From the IMG/VR virus record IMGVR_UViG_3300025133_000022, positions 124,001 through 188,000 of that record: a stretch of 64,000 bases of DNA; one strand, given 5' to 3'. This document shows, in pieces, positions 16,373-25,658 of the stretch. The position numbers and the translations under genes were made by a program. Source of the stretch: a virus. Below the pieces are notes generated by a model. The model worked only from the letters and a program-made list of their open reading frames with translations, searched no databases and was not told the DNA's origin. Numbering within the stretch: the stretch's first letter is position 1; every line of letters starts with the position of its first letter.

Positions 16373-18489
16373 GATGCCACCTTTACTGCAATACTGTGAG
16401 TTCGAGGGTACAGGATAGTTTGACCTCGAACTTGTTCTTCAACTCGTACGGTGTAGTATACCACTTCACCAGCAACAATGTCTTGATCAGCGTAGCTCAT
16501 GGTAGCTGGCGTTGAAGAGCCAGCTACGCTGTAGACCTCCACCCACTCACCTACAGGATTGGTGCGTTTGTAAAGCCTGTAGGTGAGGTTCCTTCCTTCC
16601 CAGGTCCACTCAAGGTCTACGCGTTGCGTTACCGTACTCCACCCACTCAGGTCCACTTTAGGACACTGCCACTCAATGACAGGAAGACAACTACTGTCTA
16701 AGTGTTGGACAAGTAGTTTTTCTGCTTTTGATTTTGGCAATACTCCTCCGTAGTCATTTCGAAGGCTCAGGGGAGCCTTCAGCACAACGACTTTGTTTTT
16801 TGGAACCTCTTGCCCTTCCTCTCCGTACATGACTGCGCTTTGTAAAATGCGCGGGTTCGCCAGTAAAGCTTCTTTAAGTGTGTCTGGGCGCAAAGAACCA
16901 CCTTTAGCTCTTACGTCATAGAGGGTCATGTCTTCCTTATCGTCTAGATTCAAAAGAACTACTTCAGCCAAGATTCCATATGCTTTGCTATTGCTGTAGC
17001 CAGCAACATAATTATCCACAAATGTCTCAGTTTCAACATCAGAAATATATTTAGAACCAATTATACTATTTGCATTATAATTACCATCAGCATCTAAAAG
17101 TTGTAAATTTTCATGACCAAACCCTAGGGCTTGACTGCATTCTAAAATCACACCGTTCTGATCTACTACAAGATGATGAATTGCCTGATCGTCTGGATCG
17201 ACATCGGGAACCATATAGAAAACGATCATCTTGCCTAACACACTCTTATTAAAGAGAGGATTGAGATTGTACCCAACGTATTCGTAATCGTCTGCTTTGT
17301 AATAGTATTGAGCAGCAAGCTGATAGCTTGGGTGCATTTTTGTAGATAGGGCTACAAATCCACCCTCATTATCCCAGCTTCGAATCTGGTCTGATTCATA
17401 AAATACATCAGTGTCACTATAGCGTGTGCCACCAAGAGCACTGTCAGTAGTAAGCACGCGCAGCAAATTGTTTTCAAAGTCACTAATAAACAACACAAGA
17501 TGCAGTCCAGTGTCAGGGTCAATTGCAAGACCTCGACGCGTACTCGAAAGCACACGTTCATTTACCCAAAGCATCCTTTCGTAAGGACTGTATATATATG
17601 GCTTATAAGGAGCATAGTTCTGTTGGTCATACTCAGGCACATAGTATCTTCGTACCGCGCCATTGGTGACAGTAGTAATGTCACCTGCACTAAATCTTAA
17701 ATACCATGGATCTTCAGGGTCTCGGCCGCTAGGCAGACGAGGCTGAATCAACGAATGTTCAGTTGGGCGGCTATACCAAGTACTACCGCTATTCAAATAG
17801 AAAGTGTAGCCGCTGGTGTTTCTCTCTTTGCTATACACAGGATAGTCAAGAGTAAGGCGACCAGTGTCAAGATCAATATCTTGCCAGTCGGCCTCTTTGG
17901 TTACCACAACGGGTCCAAGTAAATTATGACTACTGTTGCCATCACTGTCAGTACAGGTGATGAAAAACAATGTGTACGCTCCAGTATCAGGGTCAAAGAA
18001 ATTCCTAAAATTGGTATACAAATTACCACTTTCTAAATCTAACAAATACCCACTATCAACTTTTTGCAAGTTGCCACGACTAACGACTTCTACCTGACAG
18101 CTAACAACACCTGCAGGTAATATATGCCGCCAAAACAATGGTCGCTTTTTTCCTCGAACATCAACACCAAGCTTATTAGTAATAAGAATCTCAGAGTATT
18201 CGCTGGCCACAGCCGTAGCTGTCGTGGCAGCCCACTCTTTTCGAACCTCAGCGTTCTTGTCACTGTTTGCGACAATGCCATAGGTGCGGTTGGCGACCTG
18301 CAAGTGCCGCCAACTATCTAATTCAGGATTCTCAAGATAGTCAAGAGCAACTGCCACTGGCTTGATGTCATCCAAGTACCGGAAACGTTCGACACGCTGG
18401 TGGACATGGCTAACCAATTCAAGAACAATGGTCTGAGCCTGATCGTAAGAACCGCCACTTGCAATCAACTCAAGTGTAATCTCAGCCAT
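16369..18489 (-). CDS. Tail appendage protein with C-terminal fibronectin III-like domain, 706 aa
   Basis: AAGGAG lies 6 nt before the ATG. The last 95 residues form an FN3-like domain: VDLEWTWEGRNLTYRLYKRT, then GEVVYYTVRVEEQ. The central region (about 250-520) has repeated strand pairs, including RGLAIDPDTGLHLVLFISDF and the motif GILAEVVLLNLDD, which recurs in the 532-aa protein at 24053-25651 (EILAEVVLLDSSG). Probably an adhesin or baseplate spoke. Function is inferred from composition and position. Confidence 0.55.
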   Translation of the reverse strand: MAEITLELIASGGSYDQAQTIVLELVSHVHQRVERFRYLDDIKPVAVALDYLENPELDSWRHLQVANRTYGIVANSDKNAEVRKEWAATTATAVASEYSEILITNKLGVDVRGKKRPLFWRHILPAGVVSCQVEVVSRGNLQKVDSGYLLDLESGNLYTNFRNFFDPDTGAYTLFFITCTDSDGNSSHNLLGPVVVTKEADWQDIDLDTGRLTLDYPVYSKERNTSGYTFYLNSGSTWYSRPTEHSLIQPRLPSGRDPEDPWYLRFSAGDITTVTNGAVRRYYVPEYDQQNYAPYKPYIYSPYERMLWVNERVLSSTRRGLAIDPDTGLHLVLFISDFENNLLRVLTTDSALGGTRYSDTDVFYESDQIRSWDNEGGFVALSTKMHPSYQLAAQYYYKADDYEYVGYNLNPLFNKSVLGKMIVFYMVPDVDPDDQAIHHLVVDQNGVILECSQALGFGHENLQLLDADGNYNANSIIGSKYISDVETETFVDNYVAGYSNSKAYGILAEVVLLNLDDKEDMTLYDVRAKGGSLRPDTLKEALLANPRILQSAVMYGEEGQEVPKNKVVVLKAPLSLRNDYGGVLPKSKAEKLLVQHLDSSCLPVIEWQCPKVDLSGWSTVTQRVDLEWTWEGRNLTYRLYKRTNPVGEWVEVYSVAGSSTPATMSYADQDIVAGEVVYYTVRVEEQVRGQTILYPRTHSIAVKVAS
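16546..16587. repeat. Perfect 12-bp intragenic inverted repeat
   Basis: CTCACCTACAGG (16546-16557) and CCTGTAGGTGAG (16576-16587) with an 18-nt loop, inside the FN3-containing gene. A second repeat, GTAGCTGGC/GCCAGCTAC (16502-16510/16519-16527), lies 19 nt away. Confidence 0.85.
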
Positions 18490-18499
18490 TTAAAACTCC

Positions 18500-20731
18500 T
18501 TAAGGATTAATATCATATCCAGCAGTGCCAGCCGAAGCCACAATAAGCAAGATCTTGACATCAACAGCTATGCTGTCGACAGGGTCACCACTAGTAAAGA
18601 ACCTTTCCCAATGGAACGCTTGTGATGCATTGCCTTCTGCAGAAATACAAATATGAATCTGATTGCCACTAGTAGTTCCGTCATCTCTTTGCAGGTAAGC
18701 TATAATTTTCTCACCTCCGCCATCTTCAGTACCAAAGCGCCCGGCGCCGCAAGTATACCACTTGTTAAGAAAACTAGCATGACTGCTTTTAACCTGAATC
18801 GTATAGCCTAGAATTGCATTCACTCCTTTCTCGTCAACGTACTGATTGACTAAATAAGAAGGAATATCAATGTTTTGTTGCCAATGTTGCACATCGTCAA
18901 TTTGAGACATTGCTGCATCAGCAGTAGCCTCAAAGGTCACGTCTTGTTGTGAAAAGTACAGGAACTGAACATTTGGACAAACCCAAGCATCGTTATCAAC
19001 AGATCCGGTTGAAGTAGTTGTAGCATAAGCATAAGAATGACTACCATCAGTATCGCCATTTTGATGAGAACCATTCTCTTCAATAGACCAAATTGGAAGC
19101 TGATCAGTGCTATAGGCACTCGCAAGAGGGCCAGCTATGACACTGTCTTGAGCAATAGCACTATTAATAGCATCAACATGTCCAGCAAGAGCCTCAATCG
19201 ACACAGCCGGCTTATTAATAACCCCAGTGCCAGCAGCATGTGGATCACCAGTACTATACTCAACAAGTAAGCCGCCACGAATGGTTACATCTCCACCATC
19301 TGCGTCCAAGACAATGTCATCAGCAGCGACAATGTTAACAGAACCTCCAGTAGACTCGAGGTTTAGCGAACCGGGAGCCTTGAGGTATCCGGCAGTACTT
19401 TGGTTGTAGAGTCTTGGACCAAGCAAATCACCAAAATAAAGACTATAGCTAAGCCCACTACTGTCATAATATCCACCTGGACTAGCGCCAGACTTGCCAA
19501 TTACCAAATGACCTCGTAAGACGTTCTCATCATTCCAGTCGTTTTCACTAGCATGATAACCATACCTGTGCAGATACTGAGGAGCATAGTTGCCTTCGAT
19601 GTTAGATTTGGTAAAACCGCCCTGACTTCCCCAAGGGCCAACAGTCCAGTCAGTAATACTAGTTGCAGGAACCATTGGTTCTCCAAAGTTCCTATCATGT
19701 GCATGACGACTCTTTCTGCGAAGATCGTCAATAGCGGTTGTGATGTCAGTACCTACAGTAATAATACAAAAGATATCACCGCGATCAACTTCGGTAGTGA
19801 TATCAACACTACCGATAGTTAAACTTGTCGGACTATCATAAATGTATTCTGCACTGTCATAAACCTCACCAGTAGTCCAATTCTTCAGAAGAACAAACCC
19901 TTCCGGGATGAGCTCTCCAGAAGTATAAGTTGTAGTGATTACTTGAGGAAGTGTAAGCTGTTCACCATAATTAGGGTCTGCGTCACTCAAAGATGTAGAA
20001 CTCATATCAACATCAAACTGCGCATGAGTAACTGTAGGAAGACTGATAGTTCTTCGACCTTGAGCATCTGGCGGAGAACTTATGGTACAGCCAGTCCCAC
20101 CAGCAGATAGCTGATTGGGACCAGGAATGACATTAAAACGCCCCCCTTCGTAATTTGGCCCACCAAACCAGCTGTCGCGACTAATGGCATATGTGACAGT
20201 GCCAGGATCAATAGTATCAGTAGCTTGAGTAGTGTAAACACGCCCAAGACCATCTACGTAATAGTCACCCACAGTAATCATAGCGCCAACAGCCTTGAGG
20301 TTCTCAAAGGCTTCTCCAGTACCGCTTTTAGTAAAGCTCACACTTGCAGTGCTCCTCGGAGGGTATCTAAGAGAAAATTCAGTAACATTTGAAGGTACCG
20401 GTTCGGTAATTTCCAAATCATTACCAACAATCATTGGGTTAAGCGCACTAGCAGGTCCAACAAGCCTTGCTAAATTCACAATATCTAGAGAGCGCGTTTC
20501 AGCATTGCTGAGAACACTGCCACCAGAACGACCGTACGCCATAGACAGCCGTGCACTTGTTGCACTGCTGTAAGGATAGGATTGACCATGAATATCGCCA
20601 ACAGCTCTTTCAAGCTGTTGGCTTGCATTCTTTAATTGAGCAACAATACTATTTAGTTTTGCTGCTGAAGGAGTTTCACCTTCAACGAAGGTCGTAAATA
20701 CGTTGACCCCTTGCTGTAATTTGTCAGCCAT
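18500..20731 (-). CDS. Tail fibre-like protein with beta-helix region, 743 aa
   Basis: Start at ATG 20731 (TGATG overlap, AAGGAG upstream). The N-terminal helix pair (LNSIVAQLKNASQQLERAVG) suggests an anchoring coil. Residues about 445-485 carry a repeating pattern, LNLESTGGSVNIVAADDIVL then DADGGDVTIRGG, as in the intertwined triple-stranded beta-helix of gp5/VgrG-type and fibre proteins. The C-terminal 200 residues look like a separate globular tip with aromatics and a Cys-Gly pair (WYTCGAGRFG), a plausible receptor-binding end. No endosialidase or lyase motif recognised. Confidence 0.6.
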   Translation of the reverse strand: MADKLQQGVNVFTTFVEGETPSAAKLNSIVAQLKNASQQLERAVGDIHGQSYPYSSATSARLSMAYGRSGGSVLSNAETRSLDIVNLARLVGPASALNPMIVGNDLEITEPVPSNVTEFSLRYPPRSTASVSFTKSGTGEAFENLKAVGAMITVGDYYVDGLGRVYTTQATDTIDPGTVTYAISRDSWFGGPNYEGGRFNVIPGPNQLSAGGTGCTISSPPDAQGRRTISLPTVTHAQFDVDMSSTSLSDADPNYGEQLTLPQVITTTYTSGELIPEGFVLLKNWTTGEVYDSAEYIYDSPTSLTIGSVDITTEVDRGDIFCIITVGTDITTAIDDLRRKSRHAHDRNFGEPMVPATSITDWTVGPWGSQGGFTKSNIEGNYAPQYLHRYGYHASENDWNDENVLRGHLVIGKSGASPGGYYDSSGLSYSLYFGDLLGPRLYNQSTAGYLKAPGSLNLESTGGSVNIVAADDIVLDADGGDVTIRGGLLVEYSTGDPHAAGTGVINKPAVSIEALAGHVDAINSAIAQDSVIAGPLASAYSTDQLPIWSIEENGSHQNGDTDGSHSYAYATTTSTGSVDNDAWVCPNVQFLYFSQQDVTFEATADAAMSQIDDVQHWQQNIDIPSYLVNQYVDEKGVNAILGYTIQVKSSHASFLNKWYTCGAGRFGTEDGGGEKIIAYLQRDDGTTSGNQIHICISAEGNASQAFHWERFFTSGDPVDSIAVDVKILLIVASAGTAGYDINP
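20597..20622. repeat. Perfect 10-bp intragenic inverted repeat
   Basis: GCCAACAGCT (20597-20606) and AGCTGTTGGC (20613-20622), 6-nt loop, near the 5' end of the fibre-like gene. No U run. Confidence 0.85.
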
Positions 20732-23181
20732 CAAACGGCTCCTTGTAAGCTAAACTGGTTAATTCCAGATGCTGCGGGATTAATTGTAATGAAATTTGCA
20801 CCATCAAGCCCAGCACCTATATTGAAATCTTCAGTAATAAAAGTCCATCCATACGGAATTGGCAAAGCACCACTGCTGTCTACGCCAGTCAGAGTGTTTG
20901 GTAATTGCAAACGCAAACGCACATCATTTGACGTGATGAGTCTACCCGTATATGGATCACGACCGTAAGCACCACAACGTACCTCGCTTGGTGCAATGAT
21001 AACATAAGCACCTAGATTTGTTTCATCATCCGCTGGATCTGGAACTCCCAACAGCCTGTTTTCAAAAACAAGGGTGTTGCCTTGCACAGCAGTGGGCCGC
21101 ACAGGCATATAAGCTCCAGCATTACCAGTAATAGGATGCTGAGCATCAAGTGTATATTCATAAAGAATTACACGAGCACCTCTCTTAAGAGCACTATCCC
21201 ACTCTACGGCTTCTTGTTGAAACAACCAAGCAGGTTGAGTGCCAGAAATCCAACTAGCACTAGGGTTAACCTCAAGAAAGAAACGCACGTAAGGTTCACT
21301 ATTGCCATCGTACTGTAGTTCTGCCCACCTGACAGGAAGGCTTCTACGAACTCCAGAAGAATCCTGCAAAAGCAAAGTCCCTTTATTGTAGTCATCAGTA
21401 TGCTTCATGTACACATCAGCATAACCCAAGCCATGAGGTTCTGTTGCGCTTCCAAGCGCAACCACATCAACCCTATTGCCAACAGTTCCCAGCACAGGAT
21501 CATGCTTCAGAATTTGAAACACCCACACTTCGCTTGGCACAACAGTAGTAGTAAAGTTCACAGTCATATGCGTGTCTGCACCGACATGTTCTGTTTTCGT
21601 AACTTCCATAATGGCGTCATCATTGCTATATGGAGCATTGTAAAAACAACTAACTTGTCCAGCAGTATTACTTTCGGCAGTATAGCTGCTTAAGCTTCCA
21701 TTCAGCTGTCCAGTCCCACTCTTGATGTAAATAGTCAAATCAACATCTTCTACAGGGTTTCCAGCAGCATCGAAACCAGTGGCAGTCAGTTTGCTAACAT
21801 CTGTTCCATAATAAACAGGTCCAAATAGATTTGCGCCAATAAGCGGACTATCACTGGTAAGAATAACTTCAGCTAAATTCGAATCTTGACTAACTATCTG
21901 TACGATATTATTGGCTTTAGTATTGCGTAGAGCACGAACATCAAGCCAAGTGCTATGATTAGCTGTGCGCAAATTATAGTCGGTGACCTCGTAGTCAACA
22001 CGGGGGACTGCTTTGTATTTTACATACCAGGCATCAGTAGTGTGCAGACCATGCTGTCTGTCACTAACAATAGTACCCTTGGTGTGGTCTTGAGCAATTG
22101 TGTTATTGAACCCACGCACACAATTAGTAAAAGCATCGCGTGTTTTGCCAAGGTAATAAATTTCTTCACTACCAATAACAACAACACCCTGCTCGGGGTA
22201 ACTGTCTAAATTTTCACTAATGGTAATTCGAATTTCAACATCATAAGCTTCTACCGTTTCCGCAAGCACAAGCGAAGGAGCTTGGTATCCTCCGGTGTTT
22301 ATAGTACCTAAATCATAGTTGACGCTAAAATGCTTATCAACAGGAGAGCTAAAGTTCAAAGAAGGCTGCTCTTCCCATGTGGTTATGTTTCCAGACGAAT
22401 CGATAGAAACCAATTCAACAGAGCCTTGAGATAAAGGGAAATACTGAAGAAAAAGCGGACGACCCTCACGAAGACCATCATATTGATGCTCCCAGCTTTC
22501 CAAAATATCATCCACGGTACTATATTCTGCCCCCACCTGAATGCTCATGTCTTGGTTAAAATACAAGACTCCATCTTCAACAAGCATCTCTCGTTTACGT
22601 ATTTCGACCTGACTCCAATCAGCAGGCAAGCCGTCATTTAATTCAAGTCGGGCACCATTGGTAAGAGCACCGGTAAAAGCAGACACAAGTCTGGCTTCTC
22701 TAATACTAGAGATTTCATAAGTATCTAAGCGCTTGTAAAGTGCTGCACTGACGCTGTTGTGCACAGCGTCAGTGCGCAAGCGCAATGCAGTTCTACCATT
22801 CACGTCCCAATCTGCTGATTCTGAATAGGAGTAGTCTGAATAGAGATTTCGATAATCCCAATAGACACTAAAACCACCAACCGAATATCGAGGCGTCCAG
22901 CTAAGATCGTCGCCTAGAGGCATATGAACAATGCTGTCATACTGAATGCCATCAAGCACGCCGCTTTGCCAATGCGTCAATTTAGTACCATCAAGAAGAC
23001 CAACTGCGTGACCTCCTACGTGCGTCAAGTATCTGGTGTTGTTGCGAGTGCTAGATGAACTTGTTCTTCTGTTCCATACCCAGCCTTCAATATTTTCTGA
23101 CTGAATGCCAGTCAGAGGGACTGCTTTGTCAGAAGTAGACACATAGTTGTCAACCTCAAGCACAATCTCTTGATAATCCAT
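20731..23181 (-). CDS. Baseplate/fibre protein with Big_1-like domain, 816 aa
   Basis: A beta-rich 816-aa protein. Residues about 335-385 contain VVVIGSEEIYYLGKTRDAF then CVRGFNNTIAQDHTKGTIV, a segment common in phage baseplate-attached proteins (short turn-rich domain ending in a H-x2-G). An Ig-like Big_1 (invasin-type) domain follows at about 465-545: LTATGFDAAGNPVEDVDLTI, GQVSCFYNAPYSNDD. These domains act as spacers or weak glycan binders. TAATG couples it to the upstream gene. Likely structural. Confidence 0.6.
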   Translation of the reverse strand: MDYQEIVLEVDNYVSTSDKAVPLTGIQSENIEGWVWNRRTSSSSTRNNTRYLTHVGGHAVGLLDGTKLTHWQSGVLDGIQYDSIVHMPLGDDLSWTPRYSVGGFSVYWDYRNLYSDYSYSESADWDVNGRTALRLRTDAVHNSVSAALYKRLDTYEISSIREARLVSAFTGALTNGARLELNDGLPADWSQVEIRKREMLVEDGVLYFNQDMSIQVGAEYSTVDDILESWEHQYDGLREGRPLFLQYFPLSQGSVELVSIDSSGNITTWEEQPSLNFSSPVDKHFSVNYDLGTINTGGYQAPSLVLAETVEAYDVEIRITISENLDSYPEQGVVVIGSEEIYYLGKTRDAFTNCVRGFNNTIAQDHTKGTIVSDRQHGLHTTDAWYVKYKAVPRVDYEVTDYNLRTANHSTWLDVRALRNTKANNIVQIVSQDSNLAEVILTSDSPLIGANLFGPVYYGTDVSKLTATGFDAAGNPVEDVDLTIYIKSGTGQLNGSLSSYTAESNTAGQVSCFYNAPYSNDDAIMEVTKTEHVGADTHMTVNFTTTVVPSEVWVFQILKHDPVLGTVGNRVDVVALGSATEPHGLGYADVYMKHTDDYNKGTLLLQDSSGVRRSLPVRWAELQYDGNSEPYVRFFLEVNPSASWISGTQPAWLFQQEAVEWDSALKRGARVILYEYTLDAQHPITGNAGAYMPVRPTAVQGNTLVFENRLLGVPDPADDETNLGAYVIIAPSEVRCGAYGRDPYTGRLITSNDVRLRLQLPNTLTGVDSSGALPIPYGWTFITEDFNIGAGLDGANFITINPAASGINQFSLQGAV
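22745..22775. repeat. Perfect 12-bp intragenic inverted repeat
   Basis: GCACTGACGCTG (22745-22756) and CAGCGTCAGTGC (22764-22775) with a 7-nt loop. GC-rich and fully paired, inside the 816-aa gene and far from any gene boundary; no U run follows on either strand. Confidence 0.9.
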
Positions 23182-24053
23182 TACTCACCCCAGCCAAGCG
23201 GGTGTGCAGCAAGAACTTGATTCCACAGCAACCCCCCATTGCTATTTAGCAGCAAAGGCTCGAGCTCGCCAGTTTCATCAGAAACTAAAAAGTTTTTGGT
23301 TTCGTAATCCAAATCAACATCATTAGCAAACTGCACACGTATTGGTTGCCAATAAACTCTATGCGGAAACTCACCATAACGATAATATGCAGTGCCAGCT
23401 TGAACATCGTAGCTAATGACAACGCCTTCGTCATAGTCAATCCAATAGTCACCAGATTCAGTAACCTGACCTTTAGTATCCTTCAAATCTTGGAATACAG
23501 AAAGGTTACTAAACCACATCTCCTTAATGTGTTTATCAGGCATAGCGTTTTGAAAGCTACCAAAAAGCTGCCTCGCGCTATGCATTTTAGTTGTGTTTCC
23601 AATTCTAAGATGATTCGATTTCAAATATTCATCATAGTCATCAAGCAAAGTTAAACTAAAATACAGGCTGCCAGTAAAGGCAGCCACTATATCCTCAAGC
23701 CACTTGTTTTCTAAAAGAGAGACCTCGAAATCAAGCGCTTCGCTCTCATGATCATGATAGGCTCGCAGCCAGGTGCTAGTAACCTCCACATGCGGATCTA
23801 GAGCCACGGGTAAGTCTTCTGAATCAAGCACAAGTTCGATATCAAAAACAGGAAGTTCAAACTCTCCTGCCTTTCTGTTCGTATGTCTAATTAAGCTCTG
23901 CCCAGAAGGATCAGAGGGGTCTCGCGCCTCAAGCAACAAGCGTCGTCTATAATCAGACAAAAGTTCCTCGGGGAACCTCTCCAAACCATGCCTGAGGCCC
24001 AGCTCATCAAGACCCACAGGCATCAAAGTCTCTTCAGGTGTATATGTACCCAT
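23181..24053 (-). CDS. Baseplate-associated protein, 290 aa
   Basis: GGAGG precedes the ATG and the gene overlaps both neighbours by a nucleotide or more. The N-terminal 60 residues are charged and helical (LERFPEELLSDYRRRLLLEA) and similar in style to adaptor segments of baseplate proteins; a beta-rich region follows with WIDYDEGVVISYDVQAGTAY. I cannot name a family. Position between baseplate J and the fibre genes suggests an adaptor that carries the next appendage. Confidence 0.55.
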   Translation of the reverse strand: MGTYTPEETLMPVGLDELGLRHGLERFPEELLSDYRRRLLLEARDPSDPSGQSLIRHTNRKAGEFELPVFDIELVLDSEDLPVALDPHVEVTSTWLRAYHDHESEALDFEVSLLENKWLEDIVAAFTGSLYFSLTLLDDYDEYLKSNHLRIGNTTKMHSARQLFGSFQNAMPDKHIKEMWFSNLSVFQDLKDTKGQVTESGDYWIDYDEGVVISYDVQAGTAYYRYGEFPHRVYWQPIRVQFANDVDLDYETKNFLVSDETGELEPLLLNSNGGLLWNQVLAAHPLGWGE

Positions 24054-25651
24054 CAGTAACTAACCTCCACTTGGCTATACTGAGAACGCAACAGCACTTG
24101 ACCAAGCCGTACATCTGCAAGCCAGACATCTGCCACTTCTTCAAATAAATATACCTTGGTTGCGTCAGCTACTGCAACATATCCTTCTTTACTGAAAGAC
24201 ATACCTATTGGGTTCAACACAGTCGTATCAATTGTTCTTTGAGCAACCAAACGACTAGCCAGTACGGCAGTCGTACTTGTAGTAGTGTCTCTGGAAGTGA
24301 CGGTTGTGCAACTGTACTCCCATTGACCCACCTGATCGTACTCAGTACTAAATCTAAAATCATTCCAGGTATTCTCAGCACGCTGAGCGTCTGGGTTGGG
24401 TGCAACGATCCAGGCTGCAGTTGTGCCCCAAGTGGTCTTATCTGTCTGCAAGTATTCAATCGTTGCGTCAGGTGCTAGACGCTTGATCTGGATCTTGACA
24501 ATACCATTCCTATTGCGAACAAAATCAGTATAAACGAATTCAGCATCTCCGAACTTTACTCGATGACGAAGAGGTACCAGCTCCAAATGGGTTCTCGGCG
24601 TTTCAACATCAGCGCTCTCTACATAGTCAAACGTCGAGAGCTCATGATCATAAACGTGCAACCTCCCCTGGGCATCCAAGACATACAGCTTGGATGTCTC
24701 ATGATTGATCGCCAAATCAATTGCTGTGTACGGGTCTCCAGAAGAGTCCAAAAGGACTACTTCAGCCAGGATCTCAGTGTTGTCCGGAGCTACAATCGAC
24801 GGCCGACGGTATTCTTCGCCAAGCTTCAACCGCTCTGAACTATATTCGACGTAAGAATACGTAATGCTATCAACTACCTGAGTAGATAGTGACAGTCTGA
24901 GCTGACCCTCAAAATCATCAAAAACAGCAGATCTGTAAGGATCTGTTTCAAAAGCGTTTTGCTGAGCAAACCAACTAACTATAGTGTCACCATCGAAACC
25001 TTCAAGAACAATCTCGGTAACAGTTTTAAAAATATTACGTGTATAAAACACGCCATCATCAAGTATCCGAATGTACTCTCTGCACTTCCTGTCGTTTTCG
25101 TCAGTGCCAGCAACCTGTACAACATGCCTGCCAGTGTACTCTCTGTCTTGAGTAGCATTAGATCGGCTATAAAAAGTACTGTTTTCTACTACAATGCAAA
25201 GCCTTTCTGGCTTTGGTGGATCAGTTGTGACGTGCGGAGAATTGCTGTTCCAAACTTGAAAAGTTGAGTAAGAGAAATCTGTCACCTCAAGAAGACGATC
25301 TGGTGGCGCATGCAGAAATTCAACAACTTCTGCAACTCGACTACAAGTATAATCAACATTACTATCGGTCCCAACTACAGTTGGATACGAATATTTAGAC
25401 ACGCCAGGACTTGTGCTGGTTTTCGGATATAAATCTTCATCACTCAAACCAAAAGCCCAAATTCTACCTACACCCAGATATTTCTTAAGGAGTCTAAAGT
25501 CTTGAGAAACATTAACACTGGTAATGGTTTGCTCTTCAAGCATCTCTGAGAAAGTACCAAAAAACCTTTGAGCTACGCTACTGGGGTCTCGTCTAGCCTT
25601 AGTCCAGAGAGGAAAGCTATTGGCAATTTGCTGTGTTCTAAAACCACTCAC
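24053..25651 (-). CDS. Baseplate/appendage protein with propeller-like repeats, 532 aa
   Basis: Starts at GTG 25651 with AGG about 6 nt upstream. The first 60 residues are helical and resemble a tail-protein anchoring segment (SVAQRFFGTFSEMLEEQTIT). Residues about 290-360 hold short propeller-like strands (ETSKLYVLDAQGRLHVYDHE) and the motif EILAEVVLLDSSG, repeated in the 706-aa protein at 16369-18489. The C-terminus again resembles a propeller blade (EGYVAVADATKVYLFEEV). It follows the baseplate J gene, so an outer wedge or spoke is likely. No catalytic residues evident. Confidence 0.55.
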   Translation of the reverse strand: MSGFRTQQIANSFPLWTKARRDPSSVAQRFFGTFSEMLEEQTITSVNVSQDFRLLKKYLGVGRIWAFGLSDEDLYPKTSTSPGVSKYSYPTVVGTDSNVDYTCSRVAEVVEFLHAPPDRLLEVTDFSYSTFQVWNSNSPHVTTDPPKPERLCIVVENSTFYSRSNATQDREYTGRHVVQVAGTDENDRKCREYIRILDDGVFYTRNIFKTVTEIVLEGFDGDTIVSWFAQQNAFETDPYRSAVFDDFEGQLRLSLSTQVVDSITYSYVEYSSERLKLGEEYRRPSIVAPDNTEILAEVVLLDSSGDPYTAIDLAINHETSKLYVLDAQGRLHVYDHELSTFDYVESADVETPRTHLELVPLRHRVKFGDAEFVYTDFVRNRNGIVKIQIKRLAPDATIEYLQTDKTTWGTTAAWIVAPNPDAQRAENTWNDFRFSTEYDQVGQWEYSCTTVTSRDTTTSTTAVLASRLVAQRTIDTTVLNPIGMSFSKEGYVAVADATKVYLFEEVADVWLADVRLGQVLLRSQYSQVEVSY

Positions 25652-25658
25652 TTAAACC

